A DNA stretch of 34,491 bases from Proteiniphilum sp. (GTDB taxonomy: Bacteria; Bacteroidota; Bacteroidia; Bacteroidales; Dysgonomonadaceae), in the NCBI GenBank assembly GCA_015478855.1, contig JADMKJ010000012.1, positions 1 to 34,491 of the forward strand, written 5' to 3'. The notes below the pieces were generated by a model. The model worked only from the letters and a program-made list of their open reading frames with translations. It was not told the origin of the DNA and did not search any database. The position numbers and the translations under genes were made by a program. Of the stretch, positions 25,221 through 32,594 are shown in pieces. The stretch's first letter is position 1; the number at the start of each line of letters is the position of its first letter.

Positions 25221-26684
25221 ATGATGGTTTACCAGGGAAGCAAAGAGTTAAATGAGAAGGGTAAGGTTGATTGGACAACGATCATCTTTTACCTTGGATT
25301 CGTGCTGCTTGGATGGCTCAGTATCTACGCTGCCAGTTACGACCTGGAGAACGCCACCGGGCTGTTTGACCTGTCGGGCAGGGCAGGCATGCAGCTCGTC
25401 TGGATGGGGACATCGCTTCTTCTTGCTTTTGCCCTGTTAAAGATCGATGTGCGGTTCTATGAGACCTATGCCTTTGTCTTTTATATGGTGGGTATAGGGC
25501 TCCTCCTGATCACGCTGCTGGTGGCAAAAGAGATCAATGGTTCCCGCTCATGGCTTATTATTGGGCCGGTGCGACTGCAACCTGCCGAGTTCATGAAGTT
25601 TATTATCGCATTGGCGCTGGGCAAGATGTTTAACTCCTACAGTTTCCGTCTGATGGAGAGGAAGAGCCTGTTGATGGTCTCGGCGATCATTCTGTTGCCT
25701 GTGTTACTCGTGATTGCACAGAGTGAGACCGGTACGGCACTTGTTTATCTCAGTTTTATACTGGTACTCTACAGGGAGGGGTTGCCCGGAGGATTCCTCT
25801 TCATGGGTGTAGTGGCTATCGTGTACTTTATTCTTGGGATCAAGTTCTCCGACAGCCAGATAGGTATCATTTCGGAGGGTGAGTTCATCACTATCCTGCT
25901 GATTATTATTTTTGTCGCTTCCATGGTGTGGAGTTACCTGAAACAGCGTGTTGTATTCTTTATGATCCTTCTGCTGGCTGCCGCAACCTTCCTGACAGCC
26001 TATGCCGTCTCACTCACCACGGTAATGGTTGACTGGGGAGTGGTCGCTCTCATTGCGCTGTCGGTGGTGGCACTCTATCTGCTTTACCTCTTTTTCCGGT
26101 ACCGCAGAAAGAGCTATATCTATATCTTCCTGTTTCTGATCGGCTCCTTTGCTTTTCTCGAGTCGGTGGAGTATGTCTTTTATGAAGTGCTGCAGCCACA
26201 TCAGCAGATGCGTATAAAAGTGACGCTGGGGATGGAACAGGATCTGAGCGGTGCCGGTTATCATGTGGGACAGTCGAAGATTGCCATAGGCTCCGGAGGG
26301 ATCATTGGGAAAGGATTCCTCAATGGTACACAAACGAAACTGAAATATGTGCCCGAGCAGGATACCGACTTCATCTTCTGCACCATAGGGGAAGAACATG
26401 GGTTTATCGGGTCCACCCTGATTTTGATTCTTTTTATGCTATTCGTGCTGCGCCTGCTCTTTCTGGCGGAGCGACAGACAACAATCTTCGGGCGGGTGTA
26501 TGGCTACTCGGTAGTGAGTGTCTTCCTGTTTCACCTGATCATCAACGTGGGCATGGTCATCGGCATCATGCCTGTGATTGGTATACCCCTGCCATTCTTC
26601 AGTTATGGCGGCTCATCACTATGGGGATTTACCATCCTGCTCTTCATCTTTCTTCGTATAGACAAATCACGCAAGCGTACCTGA
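25221..26684 (+). CDS. rodA: Rod shape-determining glycosyltransferase RodA
   Basis: A 487-residue SEDS-family peptidoglycan polymerase. The family signs are NGSRSWLIIGPVRLQPAEFM, QSETGTALVYLSF, the catalytic-loop region GSGGIIGKGFLNGTQTKLKY with VPEQDTDFIFCTIGEEHGF, and the C-terminal IPLPFFSYGGSSL. It is longer than E. coli RodA (about 370 residues) because of extra hydrophobic segments in the middle (near residues 225-315), which carry at least two or three further membrane helices. The start follows an AAAGGAG ribosome site at 25211; a second ATG directly follows the first. It is last in the mre cluster and forms the polymerase half of the PBP2-RodA pair. Confidence 0.96.
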   Translation: MMVYQGSKELNEKGKVDWTTIIFYLGFVLLGWLSIYAASYDLENATGLFDLSGRAGMQLVWMGTSLLLAFALLKIDVRFYETYAFVFYMVGIGLLLITLLVAKEINGSRSWLIIGPVRLQPAEFMKFIIALALGKMFNSYSFRLMERKSLLMVSAIILLPVLLVIAQSETGTALVYLSFILVLYREGLPGGFLFMGVVAIVYFILGIKFSDSQIGIISEGEFITILLIIIFVASMVWSYLKQRVVFFMILLLAAATFLTAYAVSLTTVMVDWGVVALIALSVVALYLLYLFFRYRRKSYIYIFLFLIGSFAFLESVEYVFYEVLQPHQQMRIKVTLGMEQDLSGAGYHVGQSKIAIGSGGIIGKGFLNGTQTKLKYVPEQDTDFIFCTIGEEHGFIGSTLILILFMLFVLRLLFLAERQTTIFGRVYGYSVVSVFLFHLIINVGMVIGIMPVIGIPLPFFSYGGSSLWGFTILLFIFLRIDKSRKRT

Positions 26685-26713
26685 ATTGAAGTGAGTGCAG
26701 AAATATCTCCATC

Positions 26714-26747
26714 TTTGCTACAGGTGACGAAAAATAGTTTAATTTTG
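26714..26747 (+). promoter_or_regulatory. Candidate promoter of the SDR/trmO unit
   Basis: TTTG at 26714-26717 and TAATTTTG at 26740-26747 match the Bacteroidota -33/-7 pair with 22 bases between, one longer than usual. The leader would be about 13 bases before the ATG at 26767. It lies after the rodA stop, supporting a new transcription unit. Confidence 0.6.
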
Positions 26748-26766
26748 TTCCAAATAGTCTGGATGA

Positions 26767-27546
26767 ATGAATAAAACGGCGTTAATAACCGGAGCCTCCA
26801 AAGGGATTGGCAGGGAACTGGCCATACTTTTTGCAGAGAAGAGATGCAATATTGTGTTGGTTGCCCGTAGTGAGAAGGAGTTGAGAGAACTGAAAGAGGA
26901 ACTGCGGAACAAACATGCACTCTCCACAGTGCTGATGCTGGTGAAAGATCTTTCTTTACCGGATGCAGCGCAGGAGCTATTTGATGAGATCAAGGCAAGA
27001 GAGATCGATCCCGACTACCTGGTGAATAATGCCGGCTTTGGTGATTATGGTGCTTTTGCTGATACGTCATGGGAGCGTTACGAGAAGATGATTGCCCTCA
27101 ATGTGACCACTCTCACCCATCTGACACATCTCTATGTAAGAGACTGGTGCGGACGCAAGCCGGGGAGAATACTCAACATCTCTTCCACTGCAGCTTTTCA
27201 ACCCGGACCGATGATGGCGGTTTACTTCGCGACAAAAGCCTTCGTCCTTCATTTATCTGAAGCGATAGGTGATGAATTGAAAAAAAATCATATCACTGTC
27301 ACCGCGCTCTGTCCGGGACCCACAGACACCCATTTTGGGGAAGAATCAAAGATGAACGCTTCTCAGCTGGTGAAGAACGTAAGGATTGCCGGTGCGGCAG
27401 AGGTGGCCCTGCTGGGATACAACGCCATGATGAAGGGGAAGCCTGTCGCCGTTCACGGGGCTATGAACAGTCTGGTTCCTTTTGCCATTCGTTTTATGCC
27501 GCGAAAATGGGTCACACGCTTATCGGCTAAGGTGATGAAAATATAG
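26767..27546 (+). CDS. Short-chain dehydrogenase/reductase
   Basis: A 259-residue NAD(P)-dependent oxidoreductase of the classical SDR type. The cofactor motif is TGASKGIG (residues 8-15), followed by the basic VARSEKEL that favours NADP(H), the NNAGFGDYG structural motif, ISSTAAFQPG with the catalytic Ser, and YFATK with the catalytic Tyr and Lys. CPGPTDTHF is the usual post-catalytic loop. The substrate is not evident; this subgroup (YqjQ/DltE-like) is poorly characterised. Its stop TAG is immediately followed by the trmO ATG with no gap, so the two are co-transcribed. Confidence 0.93.
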   Translation: MNKTALITGASKGIGRELAILFAEKRCNIVLVARSEKELRELKEELRNKHALSTVLMLVKDLSLPDAAQELFDEIKAREIDPDYLVNNAGFGDYGAFADTSWERYEKMIALNVTTLTHLTHLYVRDWCGRKPGRILNISSTAAFQPGPMMAVYFATKAFVLHLSEAIGDELKKNHITVTALCPGPTDTHFGEESKMNASQLVKNVRIAGAAEVALLGYNAMMKGKPVAVHGAMNSLVPFAIRFMPRKWVTRLSAKVMKI

Positions 27547-28221
27547 ATGCAGATGAAAACTATCGCACGCATAGAGACCGACTTTAAGACCAAATTCGGC
27601 ATTCCCCGCCAGAGTGGAATGATTGAAGGGTTGAAGGGGAGGATTGTGTTTGAGCCGGAATTTCGTAATGGCGATGCGCTGCGGGGGTTGGAGGTATATT
27701 CTCATATCTGGCTTATCTGGGAGTTCTCTGAATCGATCCGCAAAGAGTGGTCACCCATGGTGAGGCCCCCGCGACTGGGAGGTAACAAGCGTATGGGGGT
27801 GTTTGCCACCCGTTCTCCTTTCCGGCCTAATCCTGTAGCTCTCTCCTGTGTGAAGCTTGAAAATATTGAATTGCACTCACCTGAGGGACCCCTTTTACAT
27901 GTCTCAGGTGCCGATATGATGGATGGCTCTCCCATTTATGATATCAAGCCCTATATTGTTTTTGCTGACAGTCATCCTGATGCTACAGGCGGGCTCATCA
28001 ATGCGAAGGCGACTCATATGCTACGGGTTCATTTCCCCGAAGCACTGTTGATCTGCATTCCCGAAGATAAACGTAAAGTGCTGCAGGCCATCCTTTCCAA
28101 TGATCCGCGACCCTCTTATCAGGATGATCCCGAAAGGGTATACGGATTATCGTACGCCGGTTATGATATCCGTTTCATGGTTGCTGGTAACGACCTTGCA
28201 GTGGTTGACGTGATCATATAA
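27547..28221 (+). CDS. trmO: tRNA (N6-threonylcarbamoyladenosine-37-N6) methyltransferase TrmO
   Basis: A 224-residue member of the UPF0066/TsaA family. It uses S-adenosylmethionine to methylate t6A at position 37 of threonine tRNAs, tuning codon reading. Family motifs are KFGIPRQSGMIEG near the N-terminus, YSHIWLIWEFS, the RMGVFATRSPFRPNP SAM-site core and DGSPIYDIKPYI. A C-terminal small domain with DDPERVYGLSYAGYDIRF is present, as in the E. coli protein. Two possible starts (27547 and the Met two codons later) exist. It lies directly behind the SDR gene. Confidence 0.95.
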   Translation: MQMKTIARIETDFKTKFGIPRQSGMIEGLKGRIVFEPEFRNGDALRGLEVYSHIWLIWEFSESIRKEWSPMVRPPRLGGNKRMGVFATRSPFRPNPVALSCVKLENIELHSPEGPLLHVSGADMMDGSPIYDIKPYIVFADSHPDATGGLINAKATHMLRVHFPEALLICIPEDKRKVLQAILSNDPRPSYQDDPERVYGLSYAGYDIRFMVAGNDLAVVDVII

Positions 28222-28252
28222 AAACAAGGTTGTAATAAGACCTTTTTACATC

Positions 28253-29551
28253 ATGCAAAAACTCATTGGCATATGGCTGATGAGCCTGTTTGTGGAGGCA
28301 ATCAGCGCTCACAATTTGCAGCTTCCTGCGGATAGTATCTCTATCTATTTCTCACAGGTGGAGGAGGCTACCTCAAGACATATAGGGTTATGGAATAAAA
28401 ATATATATGGTCCTGTGATCATTATTGATCCCGACAGCAGGGAGGTGTACGCCAATGTTCCCGACAGGGTGGGGCATCTCTCACTGAACGAGGGTATCTA
28501 TAGAGGAGTTTTACCCAAAGAGGTCACTATTGCCAACACTGACTTTGAGTGGAGCGGCATACATTGGGCGATGGTGAAAATGCCTCTGCCGCCAAACCGG
28601 TATGATCGCGTCGATCTCATCACACATGAATTGTTTCACTCTGCACAGGCATCACTGGGCTTTCGTTTTCAGCGAGAGGATAACATCCATCTGGATTATC
28701 GTGAGGGACGGATCTACCTGCGTCTCGAATTAGCTGCGCTGCGAGAGGCTTTAAGAGCGCAACGATTTTCCCGGGCCGAGGAGCATCTGCGCAATGCATT
28801 GATATTCAGGAAATACCGCCATCAGCTTTACAGGGGAGCCGAGACCGCAGAGAACTGGCTGGAACTGATGGAGGGACTTGCCACCTACACAGGTCAGATG
28901 ATGAGCGGTCGTGATAAATGGCAATGGCGTGAGTATCTCCTGCAACGTCTCTCCGTATTTGAGCAGACACCTTCTTTTGTACGCACCTTCGCATACGAAA
29001 CGGTACCTGTATATGGTTTTTTTCTGTATCAGAAAGATAATCACTGGAACAAACAGCTCGAATCGGAGAGTGACCTTACCGGGGTTTTCTCTGAAGCTTT
29101 CGGCATGGATATACGTATTTTGTTGCAGACTTATGTGAAACAGCTGGCAGAGGAATACAACGGGAGAATGATTGCAGAGGAGGAGCAGAGGCGGGAATTA
29201 TCCAACAATGCACGGCTTGATATCTACAGGGAAAAGTTTCTTGATGAGCCTCATCTTGAGATTAGGCTGGAGGATATGAATATGTCGTTCGATCTGAATA
29301 ACCTTATCCCTCTTGATGAAGATGAAGGAACAGTATATCACGACATTCAGATTAGTGATAGATGGGGTGTACTCACAGTGGTGGAGGGTGGTGCACTGCT
29401 CAGGTCCGACTGGCGCTGGGTGATCGTCTCCGAGCCTCTTGTGATCACCGGAGAGAGGGTTACAGGTGATGGATGGACCATTGAACTGAATGAGGGTTAT
29501 TTTATCGAGGAGACCGCCGGCGGTGATTACCTTATGTCGAAGAAAAGGTAA
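28253..29551 (+). CDS. Exported HExxH metallopeptidase-like protein, unknown family
   Basis: A 432-residue protein that I cannot place in a named family. It has a signal peptide (LIGIWLMSLFVEAISAH, cleavage near residue 20) and no other membrane segment. THELFHSAQ (His125, Glu126, His129) is an HExxH zinc-binding helix, and Glu207 in ELMEGLATYTG, about 78 residues on, is a plausible third ligand, which together suggest a gluzincin-type peptidase. The C-terminal 110 residues look beta-rich and acidic (DLNNLIPLDEDEG), perhaps a non-catalytic domain. The gene sits between trmO and mtgA on the same strand with a 31-base upstream gap. It may act on periplasmic or secreted protein; no substrate can be deduced. 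Confidence 0.82.
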   Translation: MQKLIGIWLMSLFVEAISAHNLQLPADSISIYFSQVEEATSRHIGLWNKNIYGPVIIIDPDSREVYANVPDRVGHLSLNEGIYRGVLPKEVTIANTDFEWSGIHWAMVKMPLPPNRYDRVDLITHELFHSAQASLGFRFQREDNIHLDYREGRIYLRLELAALREALRAQRFSRAEEHLRNALIFRKYRHQLYRGAETAENWLELMEGLATYTGQMMSGRDKWQWREYLLQRLSVFEQTPSFVRTFAYETVPVYGFFLYQKDNHWNKQLESESDLTGVFSEAFGMDIRILLQTYVKQLAEEYNGRMIAEEEQRRELSNNARLDIYREKFLDEPHLEIRLEDMNMSFDLNNLIPLDEDEGTVYHDIQISDRWGVLTVVEGGALLRSDWRWVIVSEPLVITGERVTGDGWTIELNEGYFIEETAGGDYLMSKKR

Positions 29552-29566
29552 TTGGCATGCCCTCTT

Positions 29567-29591
29567 GTCAGTTAACCTGACTCACTTTTTT
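29567..29591 (+). terminator. Weak hairpin with T-run after the HExxH gene
   Basis: GTCAG and CTGAC pair around TTAAC, and a T-run follows after four bases. The stem is only five pairs, so termination here would be weak. The mtgA promoter box directly follows. Confidence 0.35.
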
Positions 29592-29592
29592 C

Positions 29593-29600
29593 TATCTTTG
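29593..29600 (+). promoter_or_regulatory. Candidate -7 box of mtgA
   Basis: TATCTTTG matches TAnnTTTG and lies 27 bases before the mtgA ATG at 29628. The nearest TTG upstream (29565-29567) is 25 bases away, longer than the normal spacing. Confidence 0.5.
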
Positions 29601-29627
29601 TGTTCTGAATAAATAGAAAGTGATCAG

Positions 29628-30317
29628 ATGAAAAATCTATCCCGGTTTATCGGCAGGCTTGTTGTATGGTTTTTCATTCTCTCGGTGGGGGGAGTGATCC
29701 TCTTCCGTTTTCTGCCTGTCCCCTTCACACCGCTGATGGGCATCAGAACGATACAGCAGGTGAGCAGCGGTGAACAGCCGCAGCTCCATCATCAGTGGGT
29801 CTCTTACGATAAGATCTCAGATCATCTGAAGCGTGCCGTGCTCGCATCGGAAGATCAGCGGTTCTACACACACCACGGCTTCGACAGGGTGGAGATACAA
29901 AAAGCGATCAGTGAGAAGAAAACAGGAAAGAGGTTGCGTGGGGCAAGCACCATCACCCAGCAAACAGCGAAGAACCTTTTTCTGTGGCCCCGTTCATCCT
30001 GGTTCAGAAAGAGCTTGGAAGCATATTTCACCTTTCTGATAGAGCTGGTATGGCCCAAAGAGCGTATCCTGGAGGTTTATCTTAACATCATGGAGACAGG
30101 GAAAGGATTGTATGGTGCCGGGGCGGTGGCGAACCATCATTTTAACACTACGGCTGAGAAGCTCACCGCCGCTCAGGCAGCACTGATTGCCGCCACACTG
30201 CCCAATCCGCTGGTATACAGCTCGGCGACACCTTCACCTTACATGAAAAAACGACAGGCACTTATTCTTCGTCAGATGCGCACGGTTCATCTTCAGGAAA
30301 AGAACGACACAAAGTAA
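29628..30317 (+). CDS. mtgA: Monofunctional peptidoglycan glycosyltransferase
   Basis: A 229-residue GT51 enzyme that polymerises lipid II into glycan chains, without the transpeptidase domain of class A PBPs. It has one N-terminal membrane helix (LVVWFFILSVGGVILFRF). Catalytic motifs are ASEDQRFYTHHGFD (the donor-site Glu in EDQRF), GASTITQQTAKNLFL, and ERILEVYLNIMETGKGLYG with the second Glu. The length is as expected for MtgA. It is a second wall-polymerase gene within a few kilobases of the RodA/PBP2 cluster, but with its own likely promoter. Confidence 0.96.
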   Translation: MKNLSRFIGRLVVWFFILSVGGVILFRFLPVPFTPLMGIRTIQQVSSGEQPQLHHQWVSYDKISDHLKRAVLASEDQRFYTHHGFDRVEIQKAISEKKTGKRLRGASTITQQTAKNLFLWPRSSWFRKSLEAYFTFLIELVWPKERILEVYLNIMETGKGLYGAGAVANHHFNTTAEKLTAAQAALIAATLPNPLVYSSATPSPYMKKRQALILRQMRTVHLQEKNDTK

Positions 30318-30351
30318 CTGCGCTGCAACTGAAAGAAATAAGTCTATTCTG

Positions 30352-30383
30352 TTTGGCAACGAGAAAGAAAATCGCTAATTTTA
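30352..30383 (+). promoter_or_regulatory. Promoter of the YgbA_NO/regulator pair
   Basis: TTTG at 30352-30355 and TAATTTTA at 30376-30383, 20 bases apart, match the Bacteroidota -33/-7 pair except for the last base of the -7 box. The transcript would start near 30390, and an AGGGAG ribosome site precedes the ATG at 30406. Confidence 0.65.
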
Positions 30384-30405
30384 CGCTTCGATTCAGGGAG
30401 AAAAG

Positions 30406-30747
30406 ATGAACGAAGGGGAAAAGAAAGTCGTAAGCAAAATGATCGCTATCTATTGTCATTCAAGACATGGTTCCGGCAAGGGGCTGTGCGACGAATGTAT
30501 CACATTGCGCGCATATGCTTTGCGGCGACTGGAACGGTGCCCCTTTGGTGAAGATAAACCCACCTGTGGCTTATGCCCCATACATTGTTACAAGAACGAT
30601 ATGCGTCTGAAAATAAAAGAGGTGATGCGATCGGCCGGGCCGCGCATGTTGTTCCTGCATCCGCTGGATACACTCACTCATTACTACAGGGAGCGTCGGC
30701 GTAACAACCATTTTGCCTCACGGGTCAAAGCGAATAAGGAGAGATGA
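30406..30747 (+). CDS. YgbA_NO (nitrous oxide-stimulated promoter) family protein
   Basis: A 113-residue protein rich in cysteine. Cys17, Cys28, Cys31, Cys45, Cys54, Cys57 and Cys61 lie in the family pattern (IYCHSRH, LCDECI, RCPFG, TCGLCPIHCYK), and RMLFLHPLDTLTHYYRE is the typical C-terminal part. The Cys spacing suggests a metal or iron-sulfur site. In E. coli the homologue ygbA is induced by nitric oxide through NsrR; its biochemical role is not well defined. The stop overlaps the start of the following regulator gene (ATGA at 30744), so the two are translated together. Confidence 0.9.
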   Translation: MNEGEKKVVSKMIAIYCHSRHGSGKGLCDECITLRAYALRRLERCPFGEDKPTCGLCPIHCYKNDMRLKIKEVMRSAGPRMLFLHPLDTLTHYYRERRRNNHFASRVKANKER

Positions 30748-31619
30748 TGAAGACACTGTTGGATCCACATAGCGTGATGGCTGATGTGCTGTTGGAGCAC
30801 AATGAGCTTATACCCGTGCTGAACCGGTTTGGAATACGGCTTGGCGTAGGTGATAAGACGGTGCTGGATCTATGTGAGGAGCATCAGCTGAATCCCGATT
30901 TTATCCTTACCGTGCTCAATGTCTATCTTGATGAGAGCTACATCCCTGATGCCTCTCTTGCTCTCTTTGACACGGGTTTGATTGCCGATTATTTTCACCA
31001 TACTGTGGAGAACTACATCCATGAGCTGGTGCCAAACATTGAAAAGCACCTTAACGCCTTCATCGCCATCAGTGGTGCTGAAAACAAAGAGCTGGGAATG
31101 CTTCGCCTGTTGTTCCTCAAGTTCAAGGAGCGGATGACCCGATATTTGCAGAAAGTGGCTGACTTCAAAGAGGAGCTGCCCGATGAACTGCTGCACGACC
31201 TGAAGAATATACTTATCAAGCATCTTTCCAAAGAATACAATCAGAACCTTATATATGCCATTGTCTTTTCTGTTCATTCACTGGAGAAAGACCTGGCAGC
31301 ACACAACAGGCTGAGGAGCAAAGTGCTCCGGCCTAAACTGAATGAGCTGGACTCCTCAGGCATGCGACAACTGCAACACATCATCTCCGCTGATCATCAG
31401 CATCAGCCGAACGACAATGAACGGCTGCTGACAAACCGTGAGACAGAGATACTTAAACTCATTGTGCAGGGGTATCTCAATAAGGAGATCGCAGATAAAT
31501 TGAACATCAGTCACAATACGGTGCTGACACACCGGAAAAATATTATATCCAAAACAGGTATTAAAACCGTGTCAGGGCTTACATTTTACTGTATCAGAAA
31601 TGGCCTGATTTCAGTGTAA
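30744..31619 (+). CDS. LuxR-type regulator with RIC/hemerythrin-like N-terminus
   Basis: A 291-residue protein of three parts. Residues about 10-66 (EHNELIPVLNRFGIRLGVGD onward) resemble the ScdN/DUF542 domain of RIC (YtfE/ScdA), but the Cys-Cys pair is replaced by LGVGD. Residues about 78-205 are helical and His-rich (His85, His86, His93, His102, His151, His160, His178, His187), like the RIC hemerythrin domain, although several expected diiron ligands appear substituted. Residues 227-291 are a LuxR/GerE helix-turn-helix (LTNRETEILKLIVQGYLNKE, NTVLTHRKNIISKTG). By context with YgbA_NO it is likely a nitric-oxide or redox-responsive transcription factor; sensing chemistry is inference. Confidence 0.85.
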   Translation: MMKTLLDPHSVMADVLLEHNELIPVLNRFGIRLGVGDKTVLDLCEEHQLNPDFILTVLNVYLDESYIPDASLALFDTGLIADYFHHTVENYIHELVPNIEKHLNAFIAISGAENKELGMLRLLFLKFKERMTRYLQKVADFKEELPDELLHDLKNILIKHLSKEYNQNLIYAIVFSVHSLEKDLAAHNRLRSKVLRPKLNELDSSGMRQLQHIISADHQHQPNDNERLLTNRETEILKLIVQGYLNKEIADKLNISHNTVLTHRKNIISKTGIKTVSGLTFYCIRNGLISV

Positions 31620-31654
31620 TAGCTTTTCATCGGTCGCCATAATGCATTCAATAT

Positions 31655-32410
31655 ATGTCTAAAAACAGATTCCTTCATATTTCCGAAACCAACTATGGTG
31701 AAGTGCTTGAACAGAAGTATGATATTGTTCTTCTCCCCTGGGGAGCTGTCGAGCCGCATAATTACCATCTGCCCTATCTTACCGACTGCATCCTCACCGC
31801 AGAGATCGCGGGTGATTGTGCCGACAGAGCTTTGGCGCAGGGTGTCACCTGCATGGTGATGCCGCCGGTTTTCCTGGGGTCGCAAAACAGGGGACAATGG
31901 AACAAGCCCTTCTGTATTCATGCACGCAGTGAGACACAGAAAGCCATCCTGGTGGATGTGGTGACCTCCCTGCATGGACAGGGGTTCCGCAAGCTGGTGA
32001 TTCTCAACGGTCACGGCGGGAACACCTTTAAGCCCTATATCCGTGATCTGGCACTGATCTTCCCCGACTTCCGCATCATCGCGGTGGACTGGTGGGCGAT
32101 CGTTCCCACGGAGGGTTATTTCGAAGAGAAACCCGATGATCATGCCGGCGAGCAGGAGACATCGGTGATGCAGCATTACCACCCTGAGCTGGTCTCCATG
32201 GAGAGAGCCGGCGACGGTAAGGTGGCTCCCTGCAGCATAGGTGCGGTGGACAGGAAGATAGGCTGGATGCCCCGCAACTGGGATGAGGTATCCTCCGACA
32301 CCGGCATAGGCAACCCGAAGCGATCGACCGCCGAAAAGGGTGAACGATATGTGAAGGCTGTGGTGGAGCAGATCACGGAGCTGCTGGTCGAGATGAAGCA
32401 AGCTGAGTAA
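31655..32410 (+). CDS. Creatininase family amidohydrolase
   Basis: A 251-residue member of the creatininase/FAPy-deformylase superfamily. Metal ligands are visible in LPWGAVEPHNYHLPYLTDC (Glu, His, Asp), the LNGHGGNTFK motif, and the Glu of HAGEQETSVM. The superfamily hydrolyses cyclic amides and formamides (creatinine, formamidopyrimidines, mycofactocin leader peptide), and this member's substrate is not evident; true creatininase activity is unlikely to be assumed from context. It has a 35-base gap to the regulator upstream. The last codons (Lys-Gln-Ala-Glu-stop) lie inside a 24-bp tandem duplication. Confidence 0.92.
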   Translation: MSKNRFLHISETNYGEVLEQKYDIVLLPWGAVEPHNYHLPYLTDCILTAEIAGDCADRALAQGVTCMVMPPVFLGSQNRGQWNKPFCIHARSETQKAILVDVVTSLHGQGFRKLVILNGHGGNTFKPYIRDLALIFPDFRIIAVDWWAIVPTEGYFEEKPDDHAGEQETSVMQHYHPELVSMERAGDGKVAPCSIGAVDRKIGWMPRNWDEVSSDTGIGNPKRSTAEKGERYVKAVVEQITELLVEMKQAE

Positions 32411-32449
32411 GGTGATCGCTTGCAAGCTGAGTAAGATGATTCCTTGCAA
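32398..32449 (+). repeat. 24-bp tandem duplication over the creatininase-family stop
   Basis: Two units starting GCAAGCTGAGTAAG (32398-32421 and 32422-32445) differ at three positions, followed by the first four bases of a third. The first unit contains the end of the reading frame and its TAA stop; the second repeats both outside the gene. Confidence 0.88.
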
Positions 32450-32471
32450 TAGTCGCAATAAAGCATTAGAA

Positions 32472-32506
32472 TTGTTTTATAAGAGAACAAATTATCATAA
32501 ATTTGT
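32472..32506 (+). promoter_or_regulatory. Candidate promoter of mutA
   Basis: TAAATTTG at 32499-32506 matches the -7 box; ATTG at 32472-32475 may be the -33 box, 23 bases away. A transcript from about 32513 would have an 80-base leader that carries a small hairpin and a tandem repeat. Confidence 0.5.
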
Positions 32507-32520
32507 CGGTTATTTCATTG

Positions 32521-32564
32521 CCGTACTTTATACGGTTTTTGAGATCAAAAGAGAGATCAAAAGA
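32521..32564 (+). promoter_or_regulatory. mutA leader: hairpin with T-run and 12-bp tandem repeat
   Basis: CCGTA and TACGG (32521-32535) form a five-pair stem followed by TTTTT (32536-32540), a weak terminator shape. Right behind are two perfect copies of GAGATCAAAAGA (32541-32552, 32553-32564) and a partial third. It could be an attenuator in the mutA leader or only a weak terminator of upstream transcription. Confidence 0.35.
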
Positions 32565-32594
32565 GAGACTTCAAAATAATAAATAGTAGTAAAT

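Noticed and set aside
28226-28247. AAGGT/ACCTT hairpin with T-run after trmO
   Set aside because: Only five pairs and five bases from the next start codon; too weak to call a terminator.
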